From Neohoeflea coraliihabitans (lineage in GTDB: Bacteria; Pseudomonadota; Alphaproteobacteria; Rhizobiales; Rhizobiaceae), in contig NZ_JAHWQX010000005.1 of assembly GCF_019334345.1 (NCBI RefSeq), positions 1 through 64,000 of the forward strand: DNA of 64,000 bases, written 5' to 3'. The notes beneath the pieces were generated by a model. That model saw only the letters and a list, made by a program, of their open reading frames with translations, searched no databases and was not told where the DNA came from. Positions 8,660 to 19,260 of the stretch are shown here, one piece after another (within the stretch, counting starts at the first letter, position 1; the number at the start of each line of letters is the position of its first letter). The translations under genes were made by a program, and so were the position numbers.

Positions 8660-9531
8660 TCCGATTTCTCCTTGATGAAACTGAAAATCGAAGCCATGTC
8701 GCGCTGCCCGAAATCGGCGGCAATGGCCTCGCGCAGGACCGACAGGGTGGCTTGTGTCTGCGGCATTGCAACGCCGTGCCGTGCGGCGAGGTCAAGCGCC
8801 ACGCCGACATCCTTGGCGGCCAGGTCGACAGTGAAGGAAACGTCCTGTGCCGCCTCGTCGAGATAATGCGCCCGCCGGTATTTGAGCATCGGGGCAGCGG
8901 CGGCGGAATTTTCGATGACGTCATAGGCGTCGGACTCGGTGATACCGGCCCGAGCCGCAAGGGTCAGGGCTTCGGCCAGAGTCTGGTTCAGGCCATGAAT
9001 CAGCATGTTGACGGCCAGTTTCATGACGGCGCCATGGCCGGTGGCGCCGAGCCAGATGGTCTTGCGTCCCATCGCCGCAAAGACGGGTTCGAGGTCTTCA
9101 AAATCGGTTTGCTGGCCACCAGCCATGATCAGCAATTGCGCCTGTCGCGCTGCTTCCGTCGCACCGGATACGGGCGCATCGAGAAAGCGCTTGTCTTTCT
9201 TGCGCGCCGCGGCAGCGAGTTCGGCAATCAGCGCCGGGCTCATCGTTCCCATTTCAACCAGGATCGAGGCACCCTGGCCTGAGAGCAAGCCGTCATCGCC
9301 ACAATAGACCCGGCGCGCAGCCTCGTCATCGGCAAGCATGGTGATGACGACATCGCTGTTTGACGCCAGTTCGGCAGGGTCCGAGACGACGCGGGCGTCA
9401 GGCAGCGTTGCGGCCAGTTCCTCGGCCGGCCCGCGGCTGCGGTTCCACAGATTGAGCTGATAGCCGGCCCCGGCGCAGTTTGCAGCCATCCGACGGCCCA
9501 TGCGGCCAAGTCCGGCGAAGCCGATGCGCAT
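8656..9531 (-). CDS. Beta-hydroxyacid dehydrogenase (3-hydroxyisobutyrate dehydrogenase-like)
   Basis: A 291-residue NAD(P)-dependent dehydrogenase. The Rossmann motif GFAGLGRMGRRMA opens the protein, the substrate-binding motif DAPVSGATEAA follows near residue 118, and the catalytic Lys lies in GHGAVMKLAVNM (about residue 170). These are hallmarks of the 3-hydroxyisobutyrate/6-phosphogluconate/tartronate-semialdehyde reductase family. The start at 9531 lies one base after the stop of the ABC ATPase gene, so translation is probably coupled. Tartronate-semialdehyde or another 3-hydroxyacid is possible as substrate; the sequence does not decide. Confidence 0.85.
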   Translation of the reverse strand: MRIGFAGLGRMGRRMAANCAGAGYQLNLWNRSRGPAEELAATLPDARVVSDPAELASNSDVVITMLADDEAARRVYCGDDGLLSGQGASILVEMGTMSPALIAELAAAARKKDKRFLDAPVSGATEAARQAQLLIMAGGQQTDFEDLEPVFAAMGRKTIWLGATGHGAVMKLAVNMLIHGLNQTLAEALTLAARAGITESDAYDVIENSAAAAPMLKYRRAHYLDEAAQDVSFTVDLAAKDVGVALDLAARHGVAMPQTQATLSVLREAIAADFGQRDMASIFSFIKEKSE

Positions 9532-9532
9532 A

Positions 9533-11043
<1,511 letters not shown>

Positions 11044-11047
<4 letters not shown>

Positions 11048-12045
11048 ACTTTCAACTCCCCTTTGGCCTTGACGTTGAGCTGGCGGTCGAGGAAGAGCAC
11101 CGCAACCAGGATCAGTCCGATCACCAGATTTACGGTCTCGGTGCCGGCACCGATGTAGCCCAGGCCTTTCCTGAGCAACTGGATGGCAATGACGCCGCCG
11201 AGCGTCGATATGATCGATCCGGATCCGCCAGCCAGTTTGGTCCCGCCAAGAACGACCGCGGTGATGGCCCACAATTCAAACAGGCTGCCGTCATTGGGAT
11301 TGACCGAACCGCTCTCGGAGTAAAAAACCACTGCGGAGAGAGCCGCAAGAAAACCGATCAGCACGAAATTGAGCAGCATGTGAGGTCCGACGCGAATGCC
11401 GGCATTGACGGCAGCCTCGCGGTTGTCGCCGATGGCATAGGCATTGCGCCCGTGCACGGTGCGGTTCATCAGCAACCAGAGGATGACCGCGACGCCCAAC
11501 AAGAACCATGTGGCGGTGTGCAGGCCGAGGAACTGCGCTTCGGCAAAATCAACCAGCGTCCAATTGAGATGCGAGGTCGGATCCTCGCCATTGTACATGA
11601 AGACCAGACCGCGATAGCCGAGCATCGAGCCAAGAGTGACGATGAAGGCATCGACACCGGTCTTCCAGACGATCAGCCCGTTGACGGCGCCGAGCACTGC
11701 GCCGGTCAGGAGAGCAAGGGCCCAGGAGATCGGGATAACCCAGTCACCCAGTCCGGCGAAAATCGGCCACGTCATGCTGTCGAGCAGCACGATGGCGGAA
11801 AGCGCATAGGTGGCGCCGACGCTCAGGTCGATGTTGCCGTTGATCATGACAATGGTCATGCCGAGCGCGATGATGCCGATCGGCGCCGATTGCTTGAACA
11901 GCAGAAGCATGTTGTCGGCATCCATGAAGGCGCCCTTGGACAGCGAGAAATAGCTGCCGGCCACCGAGAAGAAAATCAGTTCGAAGGCGATGAAGCCCCA
12001 GATGGCACCCTGTTTGAAGAGACGGGTTTTGGTTTCGCTTGTCAT
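11044..12045 (-). CDS. Sugar ABC transporter permease (RbsC type), system 1, second subunit
   Basis: A 333-residue inner-membrane protein with the usual string of hydrophobic helices of the RbsC/BPD_transp_2 family. Characteristic stretches are IALGMTIVMINGNIDLSVGA (about residues 58-77), DAFIVTLGSMLGYRGLVFMY and TAVVLGGTKLAGGSGS. It is paired with a second, different permease gene 10 bp upstream, so the channel is probably a heterodimer. The closest relative in this window is the second permease of system 2 (29889-30866), with which it shares TxVMINGxIDLSVGAT and GGT.L.GG.G blocks. Confidence 0.92.
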
Positions 12046-12055
12046 CAGTTCGACC

Positions 12056-13030
12056 TCACGCCAGGGGGGACCAGAGCCGGCCGCGCTTGGCCGCGATGTC
12101 GAGCCAGACCGCCAGGATGATGATGATCCAGGTCACGACGTACTGGGCGTAGAATTGCAGCCCGACGAGCAACAGCCCGTTCTGGATGAAGCCGAGAATC
12201 AACACCCCGATGATTGTCTTGAAGATGGTTCCCGAGCCACCGAGCAGCGAAGCGCCACCGAGGATCACGGCAGCGAGAACCTCCAGTTCCAATCCCTGAC
12301 CGACCGTATTCTGGCTGCCGAGGCTGCGGCTTGCCTGGATCAGTCCGGCTGTGGCGACGCAAAACGAGGAGAGGAGATAGCAGGCAAAGACGATGCGCGC
12401 GCGCCGAATGCCGGAGAAGGTTGCAGCCACCCCGTTGCCGCCCACTGCATAGACCTTGCGACCGAATGGCGTTCGCGCCAGCACGATGCCGAGAAGGGCG
12501 GCCAGGCCCACGAAAATCAGGATCGGCACCGGAATGCCGAATATTTCCCCCTGCCCGAAGATCGAGAACCAGGTGCCGCCCTTGTCGGCAATGTCCATGT
12601 TCTTGCCGCCGGAATAGGTCAGGGTAAGCCCATGAATGGCCGAGAGCATGCCGAGCGTGACAATCAGCGAATTGAGCTTGAGGTAACCCACAAGAAAGCC
12701 GATCAGCGCCCCGAGGCACAGTGTCAGGGCGAACATGGCGGGAATGGCCAGGGCCGGCCCGAGCTTGTCATGCAGGTCGAGCACGACGATGGTCGAAAAG
12801 GACATCATCGACCCCACGGACAGGTCGAGATTGCCACTGATCACGACGAATGTGACGCCGAGCGCCATGACGCCGAGAATGGCCGATGAGCGGACCACGC
12901 CCATGATGTTTTCCGGTGCGAGGAAACGCTCATTGGCGATGGTGAAGCCAATGATGAACAGAAAAAAAGCGATCAGGATTCCCTGTTTGGCGAGAAATCC
13001 GCCGATATCCGATCTGGTCCAACCAGCCAT
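12056..13030 (-). CDS. Sugar ABC transporter permease (RbsC type), system 1, first subunit
   Basis: A 324-residue polytopic membrane protein of the RbsC family. Visible motifs include MALGVTFVVISGNLDLSVGS, LNSLIVTLGMLSAIHGLTL, VYAVGGNGVAATFSGI and AAVILGGASLLGGSGT. The start at 13030 is preferred over an upstream ATG because GGGAGG and AGGACGGC lie directly before it. It is most like the first permease of system 2 (28936-29892), so the two-permease arrangement is duplicated as a set. It presumably acts with the tandem ATPase at 9533 and the binding protein at 13975. Confidence 0.92.
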   Translation of the reverse strand: MAGWTRSDIGGFLAKQGILIAFFLFIIGFTIANERFLAPENIMGVVRSSAILGVMALGVTFVVISGNLDLSVGSMMSFSTIVVLDLHDKLGPALAIPAMFALTLCLGALIGFLVGYLKLNSLIVTLGMLSAIHGLTLTYSGGKNMDIADKGGTWFSIFGQGEIFGIPVPILIFVGLAALLGIVLARTPFGRKVYAVGGNGVAATFSGIRRARIVFACYLLSSFCVATAGLIQASRSLGSQNTVGQGLELEVLAAVILGGASLLGGSGTIFKTIIGVLILGFIQNGLLLVGLQFYAQYVVTWIIIILAVWLDIAAKRGRLWSPLA

Positions 13031-13096
13031 GCCGTCCTGCCTCCCGCAGTTGTGCGTGTCTCTGCCGCACATTCAGTCGTGATTTTGGTCCTGCCG

Positions 13097-13894
13097 TCAG
13101 ACAAGAACCATGCCGCCGTCGATCATGACAATCTGACCGGTCATGTAATCGCTGTCCGGTGATGCCAGAAAGGTCGTCGTGCCGGTGATGTCGCCGGGTT
13201 TCGCGACGCGGCCCTTGAGGATGCCGGCGGCGAACTCCTCCATCGCCTGGCCGGGCCGGTCGGCGGCACCGATGTCGAGAAGATCCTGATCGACCTGCTC
13301 CCACATTTCGGTGGCGACGACGCCGGGCGCAAAGCCGGTGACGGTGATGTTGTGCTTGGCCAGATCGCGGGCGCCGGACTGGGTCAGGGCGACCACCGCC
13401 CATTTGCTGGCGCAATAGGGCGCAACATTGTCAAACCCCTGGCGGCTGGCGATCGAAGCAGTATTGATGATCTTGCCGCCGGTGCCCTGGGCGATCATCT
13501 GGCGTGCCGCTTCCTGCATGCCGATCATGCAGCCGAGCCCGTTGACCCCCATGATGAAATTCCAGTTGTCATCGGTGACGTCGAGAAAATTCATCGGCTT
13601 GTTGACGCCGGCATTGTTGAATTTGACGTCGATCTTGCCGAACTGATCCACCGCATGGGAGATCATGGCGCAGACCTGGCTGCGATCGGTGACATCGACT
13701 GCCGCATGGGTCACCCTGCCGCCGCCCTGTCGGGCGCGCATCTCATTTGCCCGCGCCACTTCGGCGACCCCGGCGCCGTCGATGTCGGCAAAGCAAACGT
13801 CCGCGCCCTCATCAAGCAGTGCTTCCCCGATCGCACGGCCGATGCCGCGCGCCGCACCGGTGACGATGCATGAGCGTCCTGAAACCCGAGCCAT
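13097..13894 (-). CDS. Short-chain dehydrogenase/reductase, polyol/sugar type
   Basis: A 265-residue classical SDR. The cofactor motif TGAARGIGRA lies near residues 12-21, NNAG follows near 88, and the catalytic Ser-Tyr-Lys set is in NTASIASRQ and YCASKWA. The C-terminus DSDYMTGQIVMIDGGM is typical. It sits between the binding protein gene and the permease genes of system 1, suggesting that it oxidises or reduces the imported compound. It is clearly related to the SDR at 17016-17822 (shared NKPMNF/NKPRFF, GMQEAARQMIAQG and DSDYMTGQ blocks), on the other side of the divergent promoter. Start: ATG at 13894 with GGGAGGCAATC upstream. Confidence 0.87.
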   Translation of the reverse strand: MARVSGRSCIVTGAARGIGRAIGEALLDEGADVCFADIDGAGVAEVARANEMRARQGGGRVTHAAVDVTDRSQVCAMISHAVDQFGKIDVKFNNAGVNKPMNFLDVTDDNWNFIMGVNGLGCMIGMQEAARQMIAQGTGGKIINTASIASRQGFDNVAPYCASKWAVVALTQSGARDLAKHNITVTGFAPGVVATEMWEQVDQDLLDIGAADRPGQAMEEFAAGILKGRVAKPGDITGTTTFLASPDSDYMTGQIVMIDGGMVLV

Positions 13895-13928
13895 GATTGC
13901 CTCCCAGACCCCATGGTCAACATGAAAA

Positions 13929-13956
13929 GCCGGGCGCCGCCCCCGCGACGCCCGGC
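13929..13956 (-). terminator. Terminator-like hairpin between binding protein and SDR genes
   Basis: GCCGGGCG (13929-13936) and CGCCCGGC (13949-13956) pair perfectly; on the minus strand the stem is followed directly by TTTT. It lies 19 bases past the stop of the binding-protein gene and before the SDR gene of the same operon, so partial termination or mRNA stabilisation that raises binding-protein expression is likely. Confidence 0.6.
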
Positions 13957-13974
13957 GCACAACAGAGCCGGCGA

Positions 13975-14931
13975 TCAGAAGACCGGCTTGGTGTAGTCCG
14001 ACATGTTGTCCTGGGTGATCTTCGGCGTATCGAAGTAGTTGAGGAAGGGCACATCCTTGCCTTCCAGGACGTCGACAGCCGTTTTCAGCGCGGCTTTGGC
14101 GTCATCAACCGGAGACTGGTAGATCGAGCCCCAGTATTCACCCTTTTCCATGGCTTCGTATCCAACCGCGAAGTTGGTGGCACCGACAAAGATGATACCA
14201 TCGCGACCCGCAGCCTTGGCAGCGTTCAAGGCGCCGACGCCCATGTTGTCATCGCCGGCATAGACGCCATCGATCTTGTCGTATTTGACCAGGAACGCTT
14301 CCATCACCTTCTGCGATTTCTCGCGGTTCCAGTCGCCAGGCTGGGTTTCCAGAACTTCCACATCAGGGCAGACTTCCGGAAGACGGTCATCAAAGCCCTT
14401 CTGACGCTCGATCGCCGTGGTGTAACCGGGCTGTCCGGAGATCTGCACGACCTTGGCGCTTGTCTCGATGCCCATATCCTTGAACTTGTCGCACATGATT
14501 TCAGCGGAGCGCGCGCCTTGCGTGATGTTGTCCGGTCCCGAGAAGGACTTGACGAAATCAAAGCCGGCCTCGGCAATGTTCGAGTTGGTGACAATCACCG
14601 GAATGCCGGCCTTCTTTGCCTTGCGCACGGCCGGGATGACGGCCTCGCCGTTGGTCGGCCAGATGATGATCGCATCGACTTCCTGCTGAATCAGGTCTTC
14701 GATCTGGGCAATCTGGCGGGCGACATCGCCGCCGGCATCGAGAACAACGGCTTCGACATCGGGATTGGCTTCCGCCGCCTCCTTGAAGGCCTTGTCATAG
14801 GTCGTCTGGTAGCTGTCGACGCCCACATTGTTCTGCGTGATGCCGATCGTGTATTCCGCGGCAAGAGCGGCATTGGCCAGGGTCAAGCCGGCCACAGCCG
14901 TCGACACGGCAAGTATCGTGCGAATTTTCAT
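13975..14931 (-). CDS. Periplasmic sugar-binding protein (RbsB type), system 1
   Basis: A 318-residue periplasmic binding protein. The N-terminus is a clear signal peptide (basic MKIR, hydrophobic core, ANAALA cleavage region before AEYTIGI). The mature part has the type-I sugar-binding fold pattern: VDAIIIWPTNGEAVIPAVRKA, then GIPVIVTNSNI, then DGVYAGDDNMGVGALNA. Such proteins deliver pentoses, hexoses or polyols to RbsC/MglC-type permeases. It is the first gene of the minus-strand operon and is divergent from the unusual winged-helix/solute-binding regulator. A strong hairpin directly follows it. It is related to the system 2 binding protein at 27668. Confidence 0.92.
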   Translation of the reverse strand: MKIRTILAVSTAVAGLTLANAALAAEYTIGITQNNVGVDSYQTTYDKAFKEAAEANPDVEAVVLDAGGDVARQIAQIEDLIQQEVDAIIIWPTNGEAVIPAVRKAKKAGIPVIVTNSNIAEAGFDFVKSFSGPDNITQGARSAEIMCDKFKDMGIETSAKVVQISGQPGYTTAIERQKGFDDRLPEVCPDVEVLETQPGDWNREKSQKVMEAFLVKYDKIDGVYAGDDNMGVGALNAAKAAGRDGIIFVGATNFAVGYEAMEKGEYWGSIYQSPVDDAKAALKTAVDVLEGKDVPFLNYFDTPKITQDNMSDYTKPVF

Positions 14932-14985
14932 CTCGTTTCCTCCCGAATTGCGTTCTCACATCGAATGTCGTTTCTCATTTTCCGC

Positions 14986-14998
14986 TGCTCAGTGAGCA
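14986..14998. repeat. Perfect 13-bp inverted repeat upstream of binding-protein gene
   Basis: TGCTCA-G-TGAGCA is a perfect palindrome centred 61 bases upstream of the system 1 binding-protein start. It could be a protein-binding site or a small 5' leader hairpin. The same sequence was not noticed in the system 2 promoter region, so it is not obviously part of the shared operator. Confidence 0.35.
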
Positions 14999-15073
14999 TC
15001 ACAGCTGGAAGCGGAGGCGATCCGCAGTCATGGAAACAGGCGGCCACCCTGCCAAGAACCCGGCGACGCAAAC

Positions 15074-15118
15074 ATCCGATTTATATCCATAATGAATATT
15101 TTTCTATCCAAATCGGAT
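15074..15118. promoter_or_regulatory. Candidate operator pair for the winged-helix/solute-binding regulator
   Basis: Site one on the plus strand is TATCCAAATCGGATT (15105-15119); its core ATCC-AAATC-GGAT is a near palindrome. Site two is the inverted arm ATCCGATTT (15074-15082), which reads AAATCGGAT on the other strand. The arms are about 36 bp apart centre to centre, i.e. between three and four helical turns. Related sequences TGTCCAAATCTGAT occur upstream of regulator 2 and of ABC system 2, so this is probably the recognition sequence of the paralogous regulators. Position in the divergent gap fits joint control of operon 1 and of the regulator itself. Confidence 0.6.
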
Positions 15119-15170
15119 TTCTTGTCCCTATGCTGAAACCCTCAAACTGAACATCTTGCGAGGAACCGCC

Positions 15171-17000
15171 ATGAGGAAGGGCCGGTCGCCATCCGAACAC
15201 AGCACCCGCCAGCCGGGCAACGGCGACTGGAGGACGGGAGCTATGCTTTCGATGAACAAGGGAGGAACAGAAGCGCGAACCCTGCCCGTCTCACAGTTCG
15301 AAAAGAACGAACTGCTGAACATTCTCGCCTTTCTCGAGGATTTCGAGGACGAGCTTTCCGATGCCTTGGCGATCTTCGCGCCCAATCCCTATGTCCGCAT
15401 GTCCCTGCATCTCATCCGCAATCATCTGGAAGCCAAGACCGTGACGCCGACCTCTCTGATCGGCGCGTCGGGCGTTCCCTATGCAACGGCAACCCGGCGC
15501 ATCCGGGAAATGACCGAAAACGGGTTGATCGACCAACGCCCGCGGACGCGCAGCGGCAAGACCTTCTCAATGCATCCGAGCGAGAAGCTCCTCGATTCCT
15601 GGATGCAGCTGACCGGGCGTTTGAAGCGACTGGCGCATACCCGTTTCGGGCAGCCGAACAGCGGTAGCGATAGCCGGGAATATTACTATGGCGGCTCCTA
15701 TATGGCGGCGCGCTCCATACCGCCGCTGCAGGTCCTGCCCGAACCGCTGCGCATTGCCGGCGGCCTGCGCGTCCTGGTGCATGGCGATCCGACTTTCATG
15801 GTGATGGACAACCTCAAGCGGCAGTTTGAACTGGTGGTCGGAACCGACATTCATCAGCGCGCCTTCTCGATCGATCGGCTTCACCAGGAGGCTTTGAAAA
15901 ACGCGGAGCGCAAATCCAGCCGCTACGACATCATTGCAGTTGATCTACCGTGGATCGGCGAATTTGCCGAGAAACAGGTGCTGATGCCACTCGACCAGGC
16001 GCTCGACATCGCCAGGCTCGATCCGACAGATTTTCACACGGCGGGCTGGAATGCCACGCATTGGCGCGGCCGGCCCTATGGCGTTCCGGCGCAAACCACG
16101 CCGGAGCTGCTGTTTTACCGCAAGGATCTGTTTTCCGACGCCGGCATCGAGCCGCCGAGGACCACCTCCGATGTCATCGACGCGGCGCGATCGTTCCACG
16201 ATCCTGCCAAAGGCTTTTACGGAATCGCCTGGAATGCGGCGCGGGGAACGGCGCTCGGCCACACTTTCCTGATGACGCTCGCCGATTTCGGCCATTCGAT
16301 CGTGCCCCTGTCGTCAGCGGCCAACGGATATACGACCGACCGTCTTGCCGCCGGGATCCAGCGTCCGGTGATCGATTGCGACGCGGGCCTGGCAGCGGCC
16401 GAATATCTGATGGAACTGCTGCAGTACTCCCCGCCCTACATTCTTTCGATGTCGTGGTATGAACGGGTACGGCCCTATGCCACGGGCGAGGTCGCAATGG
16501 CCTATGGATACACCCTGCTGGCGCCGTATTTCGAGCTTGATTCGACATCGCCGGCGCATGGGCAGACCGGCTTTCTGCCGCATCCGGCCGGATCAACCGC
16601 CCCCTCGGTGGCGCCCGTTGGCGGCTACGTCATGGGTATTCCGCACAATATCGCACCGGAGCGGATCGCGGCAGCGGCAGAGGCCTTGATCGTCTTTACC
16701 TCGCCGGGCGCCCAAAAGCTTTACGTGCAGAACGGCAGCCGAACGAATCCGCGTTACTCGGTGGGATCGGATCCGGAGGTGCGTCGCAGTTCGGCAATCT
16801 TCGAAGCGGTCGACCAGATGTCATGGCGTGACGAGCTGCAGTTCTGGCCGCGCCCTCCGATTCCACAGATCGGCGAAATCTTTCAGATCTGCGGTGAGGA
16901 GCTGCACGACATGCTTCGCGGCATCATCGCACCGAAAACCGCCCTGCGGAATGCGCAGGAGCGAACCGACCGCATCATGCGTGAACGCATACAAACCTGA
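15171..17000 (+). CDS. Winged-helix transcriptional regulator fused to a MalE-like solute-binding domain (regulator 1)
   Basis: About 609 residues with an uncommon domain order. Residues about 70-135 look like a winged-helix DNA-binding domain (SGVPYATATRRIREMTENGLI, with basic wing RPRTRSGKTF split after it). Residues about 195-600 resemble a family 1 extracellular solute-binding protein (ELLFYRKDLFSDAGI, GEVAMAYGYTLL, PVGGYVMGIP). There is no signal peptide, so the sugar-binding fold should act in the cytoplasm as a ligand sensor. The C-terminus repeats features of the paralogue at 25884 (YVQNG, NPRYS, DPEVR, WPRPPIP). It is divergent from sugar ABC operon 1 and 15 bases before an SDR gene. 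The ATG at 15171 has GAGGA six bases upstream; ATG at 15243 is an alternative. Confidence 0.75.
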   Translation: MRKGRSPSEHSTRQPGNGDWRTGAMLSMNKGGTEARTLPVSQFEKNELLNILAFLEDFEDELSDALAIFAPNPYVRMSLHLIRNHLEAKTVTPTSLIGASGVPYATATRRIREMTENGLIDQRPRTRSGKTFSMHPSEKLLDSWMQLTGRLKRLAHTRFGQPNSGSDSREYYYGGSYMAARSIPPLQVLPEPLRIAGGLRVLVHGDPTFMVMDNLKRQFELVVGTDIHQRAFSIDRLHQEALKNAERKSSRYDIIAVDLPWIGEFAEKQVLMPLDQALDIARLDPTDFHTAGWNATHWRGRPYGVPAQTTPELLFYRKDLFSDAGIEPPRTTSDVIDAARSFHDPAKGFYGIAWNAARGTALGHTFLMTLADFGHSIVPLSSAANGYTTDRLAAGIQRPVIDCDAGLAAAEYLMELLQYSPPYILSMSWYERVRPYATGEVAMAYGYTLLAPYFELDSTSPAHGQTGFLPHPAGSTAPSVAPVGGYVMGIPHNIAPERIAAAAEALIVFTSPGAQKLYVQNGSRTNPRYSVGSDPEVRRSSAIFEAVDQMSWRDELQFWPRPPIPQIGEIFQICGEELHDMLRGIIAPKTALRNAQERTDRIMRERIQT

Positions 17001-17015
17001 ACATGGAGCAGCACG

Positions 17016-17822
17016 ATGGACGCCAACCGGCTGAAGGGCAAACATATTCTGATCACGGGCGCAGCACGGGGCATGGGGGCCGCCAATGCGGAGGCTTTCG
17101 CCCAGCAGGGAGCCGATGTCTGTCTCGGTGATCTCGACCTTGACGAAGCTCAGAAGGTTGCCGACCGCATCAATGATGCCGGCAATGGCAAGGCGATCGC
17201 GGTGAAGATGGACGTCACCAAACGCGAGGACAATGCCGCCGCGGTCGCTGCCACCGTCGAAGCCTTCGGCTCGATCAATGTCGGCCTGTTCAACGCCGGT
17301 CTGAACAAACCCCGGTTCTTCATGGATATCGATGAGGACAACTGGGACATGATCATGAACGTCAACACCAAGGCGATGTGGCTCGGCATGCAGGAGACGG
17401 CGAAACAGATGATCGCCCAGGGTCCGGGCGACGAGCCGTACAAGATCATCAATGTCGGCTCCATCGCCTCGCGCAAGCCGCTGGTCGATGTCACGGTCTA
17501 CTGCACCTCGAAATACGGATGCCTGGCGCTGACGCATTGCGGCGCGGTGGCACTCGCCGAGCACAATATCACCGTCAATGGCTATGCGCCGGGGGTCGTC
17601 GTGACACCATTGTGGGAACAGCTCGACAAGGATCTGGTCGACATCGGCTTCAAGGAGAAAGCCGGCCAGGCCTATGAGGACATCGTGCGCGATGCCCTTC
17701 AGATCAAGCGGGTGTCCTATCCGAACGACATTGTCGGCACCGCATCGTTCCTGGCCAGCAGGGACAGTGACTACATGACCGGTCAGATGATCCACATCGA
17801 TGGCGGCTGGTGCATCCAATAG
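17016..17822 (+). CDS. Short-chain dehydrogenase/reductase, polyol/sugar type
   Basis: A 268-residue classical SDR. The Rossmann motif TGAARGMGAA is near residue 15, and the catalytic Ser, Tyr and Lys are in NVGSIASRK and VYCTSKYG. The C-terminal DYMTGQMIHIDGGWCIQ is complete. It is a paralogue of the SDR at 13097-13894. Position just 15 bases after regulator 1 and ahead of the M24 protein and the dehydrogenase complex suggests that it forms a ketone from the imported polyol or sugar acid, an inference. Start ATG at 17016 with GGAG about 9 bases upstream. Confidence 0.87.
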   Translation: MDANRLKGKHILITGAARGMGAANAEAFAQQGADVCLGDLDLDEAQKVADRINDAGNGKAIAVKMDVTKREDNAAAVAATVEAFGSINVGLFNAGLNKPRFFMDIDEDNWDMIMNVNTKAMWLGMQETAKQMIAQGPGDEPYKIINVGSIASRKPLVDVTVYCTSKYGCLALTHCGAVALAEHNITVNGYAPGVVVTPLWEQLDKDLVDIGFKEKAGQAYEDIVRDALQIKRVSYPNDIVGTASFLASRDSDYMTGQMIHIDGGWCIQ

Positions 17823-17888
17823 GGATAGTCAGCCTCCTGTCATTGCTACCCCAACCGGCGTGCAGATGCATGCCTAGAGGAGATATTC

Positions 17889-19187
17889 ATGTCGCGCGCC
17901 CTTACCCCGAATGTCCTGACACCCCAGGATCTTGACCCGCAGTGGCGGTGGGAGAAACGCCTGCCGGCCCATGGCCACACCTCCGTCGACTTCGAGCGCC
18001 GTATCGATCACGACCGGCTGCGCCGCTATCGGCTGAGCCGCGCCCGGCAGGCGCTGAAGAATTCGCCGGCGGGGACGCTGCTGCTGTTTGATGTCAACAA
18101 CATCCGCTACGTCTCGGCAACCAAGATCGGCGAATGGGAGCGGGACAAGATGTGCCGCTTCTGCCTGCTAACCGGCGATGATTCCCCTTATGTCTGGGAT
18201 TTCGGATCGGCGGCCGTGCACCACAAGAAGTTCGCCGACTGGCTTGAACCCGACCATTGCCGGGCGGGCGTGGTCGGCATGCGCGGCACCATTCCGCCGG
18301 AATTCGGTCTGATGCGCAAATATGCACGCGAGATTGCCGGTCTGATCAAGGATGCCGGGATGGCCGACATGCCGGTGGGCGTCGACTACGCCGAGACGGC
18401 GATGTTCCACGCCCTGCAGGAAGAAGGCCTCAATGTCATTGACGGCCAGCAGATCATGCTGGCAGCGCGCGAGATCAAGAACTGGGATGAAATCCAGCTT
18501 CTGACCCAGGCGGCCTCGATGGTCGACGGTGTCTATCACATGATCTACGAGGAGCTGAAACCGGGCATCCGCGAGAACGACATCGTCGCGCTGTCGAACA
18601 AGATGCTCTACGAGATGGGGTCGGACGATGTCGAGGCCATCAATGCCATCTCGGGTGAGCGCTGCAACCCGCATCCGCACAACTTCACCGATCGCTATTT
18701 CCGGCCCGGCGATCAGGCGTTCTTCGATATTCTGCAGTCCTATCAGGGCTATCGCACCTGCTACTACCGGACCTTCAATATCGGCCGGTCCACGCCGGCT
18801 CAGAACGATGCCTATGTGAAGGCACGCGAATGGATCGACGCGTCCATCGCGATGATCAAGCCGGGCGTGTCGACCGACAAGGTTGCCGAGGTCTGGCCGA
18901 AGGCCGAGGAGTTCGGATTCCCGAGCGAAGAGGCCGCTTTCGGCCTGCAATTCGGTCACGGTCTCGGGCTGGCCCTGCATGAAAGGCCGATCATCAGCCG
19001 GGCGATATCGCTCGATCATCCGATGGAGATCCAGACGGGCATGGTGTTCGCCCTGGAAACCTACTGTCCGGCGGCGGACGGCTTCTCGGCCGCACGCATC
19101 GAGGAAGAGGTTGTGGTGACCGAGACCGGCTGCGAGGTGATCTCGCTGTTCCCGGCCGAAGAGCTGCCAATCGCCAATCGGTATTGA
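17889..19187 (+). CDS. M24-family (creatinase/aminopeptidase P/DddP fold) protein with altered metal site
   Basis: A 432-residue protein with the M24 'pita-bread' C-terminal domain after an N-terminal domain (LLLFDVNNIRYVSA near residue 58). In active metallopeptidases two Asp residues 11 positions apart, a His and two Glu bind two metals. Here Asp280 is present but the partner position is Cys291 (GYRTCYYRTF); His357 (FGHGLG), Glu390 (ALETY) and a Glu near 405-407 are kept. That resembles family members that are not peptidases, such as creatinase or the DMSP lyase DddP, rather than a standard aminopeptidase. The surrounding genes are for sugar or polyol oxidation, so a C-N or C-X bond-cleaving role on a small substrate is possible. 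An AGAGGAG site precedes the ATG. Confidence 0.8.
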   Translation: MSRALTPNVLTPQDLDPQWRWEKRLPAHGHTSVDFERRIDHDRLRRYRLSRARQALKNSPAGTLLLFDVNNIRYVSATKIGEWERDKMCRFCLLTGDDSPYVWDFGSAAVHHKKFADWLEPDHCRAGVVGMRGTIPPEFGLMRKYAREIAGLIKDAGMADMPVGVDYAETAMFHALQEEGLNVIDGQQIMLAAREIKNWDEIQLLTQAASMVDGVYHMIYEELKPGIRENDIVALSNKMLYEMGSDDVEAINAISGERCNPHPHNFTDRYFRPGDQAFFDILQSYQGYRTCYYRTFNIGRSTPAQNDAYVKAREWIDASIAMIKPGVSTDKVAEVWPKAEEFGFPSEEAAFGLQFGHGLGLALHERPIISRAISLDHPMEIQTGMVFALETYCPAADGFSAARIEEEVVVTETGCEVISLFPAEELPIANRY

Positions 19188-19260
19188 TCCTCCCTGGCCG
19201 GCCCGGACCGCATAACTCGATGCGGCCGGGCCGGACCACGAGCCCTTGGAAAGACGACAC

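Larger units (their letters stand above)
14932..15170. promoter_or_regulatory. Divergent control region of ABC operon 1 and regulator 1
   Basis: This 239-bp gap holds the promoters of the binding-protein operon (minus) and of regulator 1 (plus). It contains a short perfect inverted repeat (14986-14998) and an AT-rich segment with two oppositely oriented AAATCGGAT elements (15074-15082 and 15110-15118), which are the likely operator sites. The AT-rich part stands out from the GC-rich surroundings. Confidence 0.6.
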
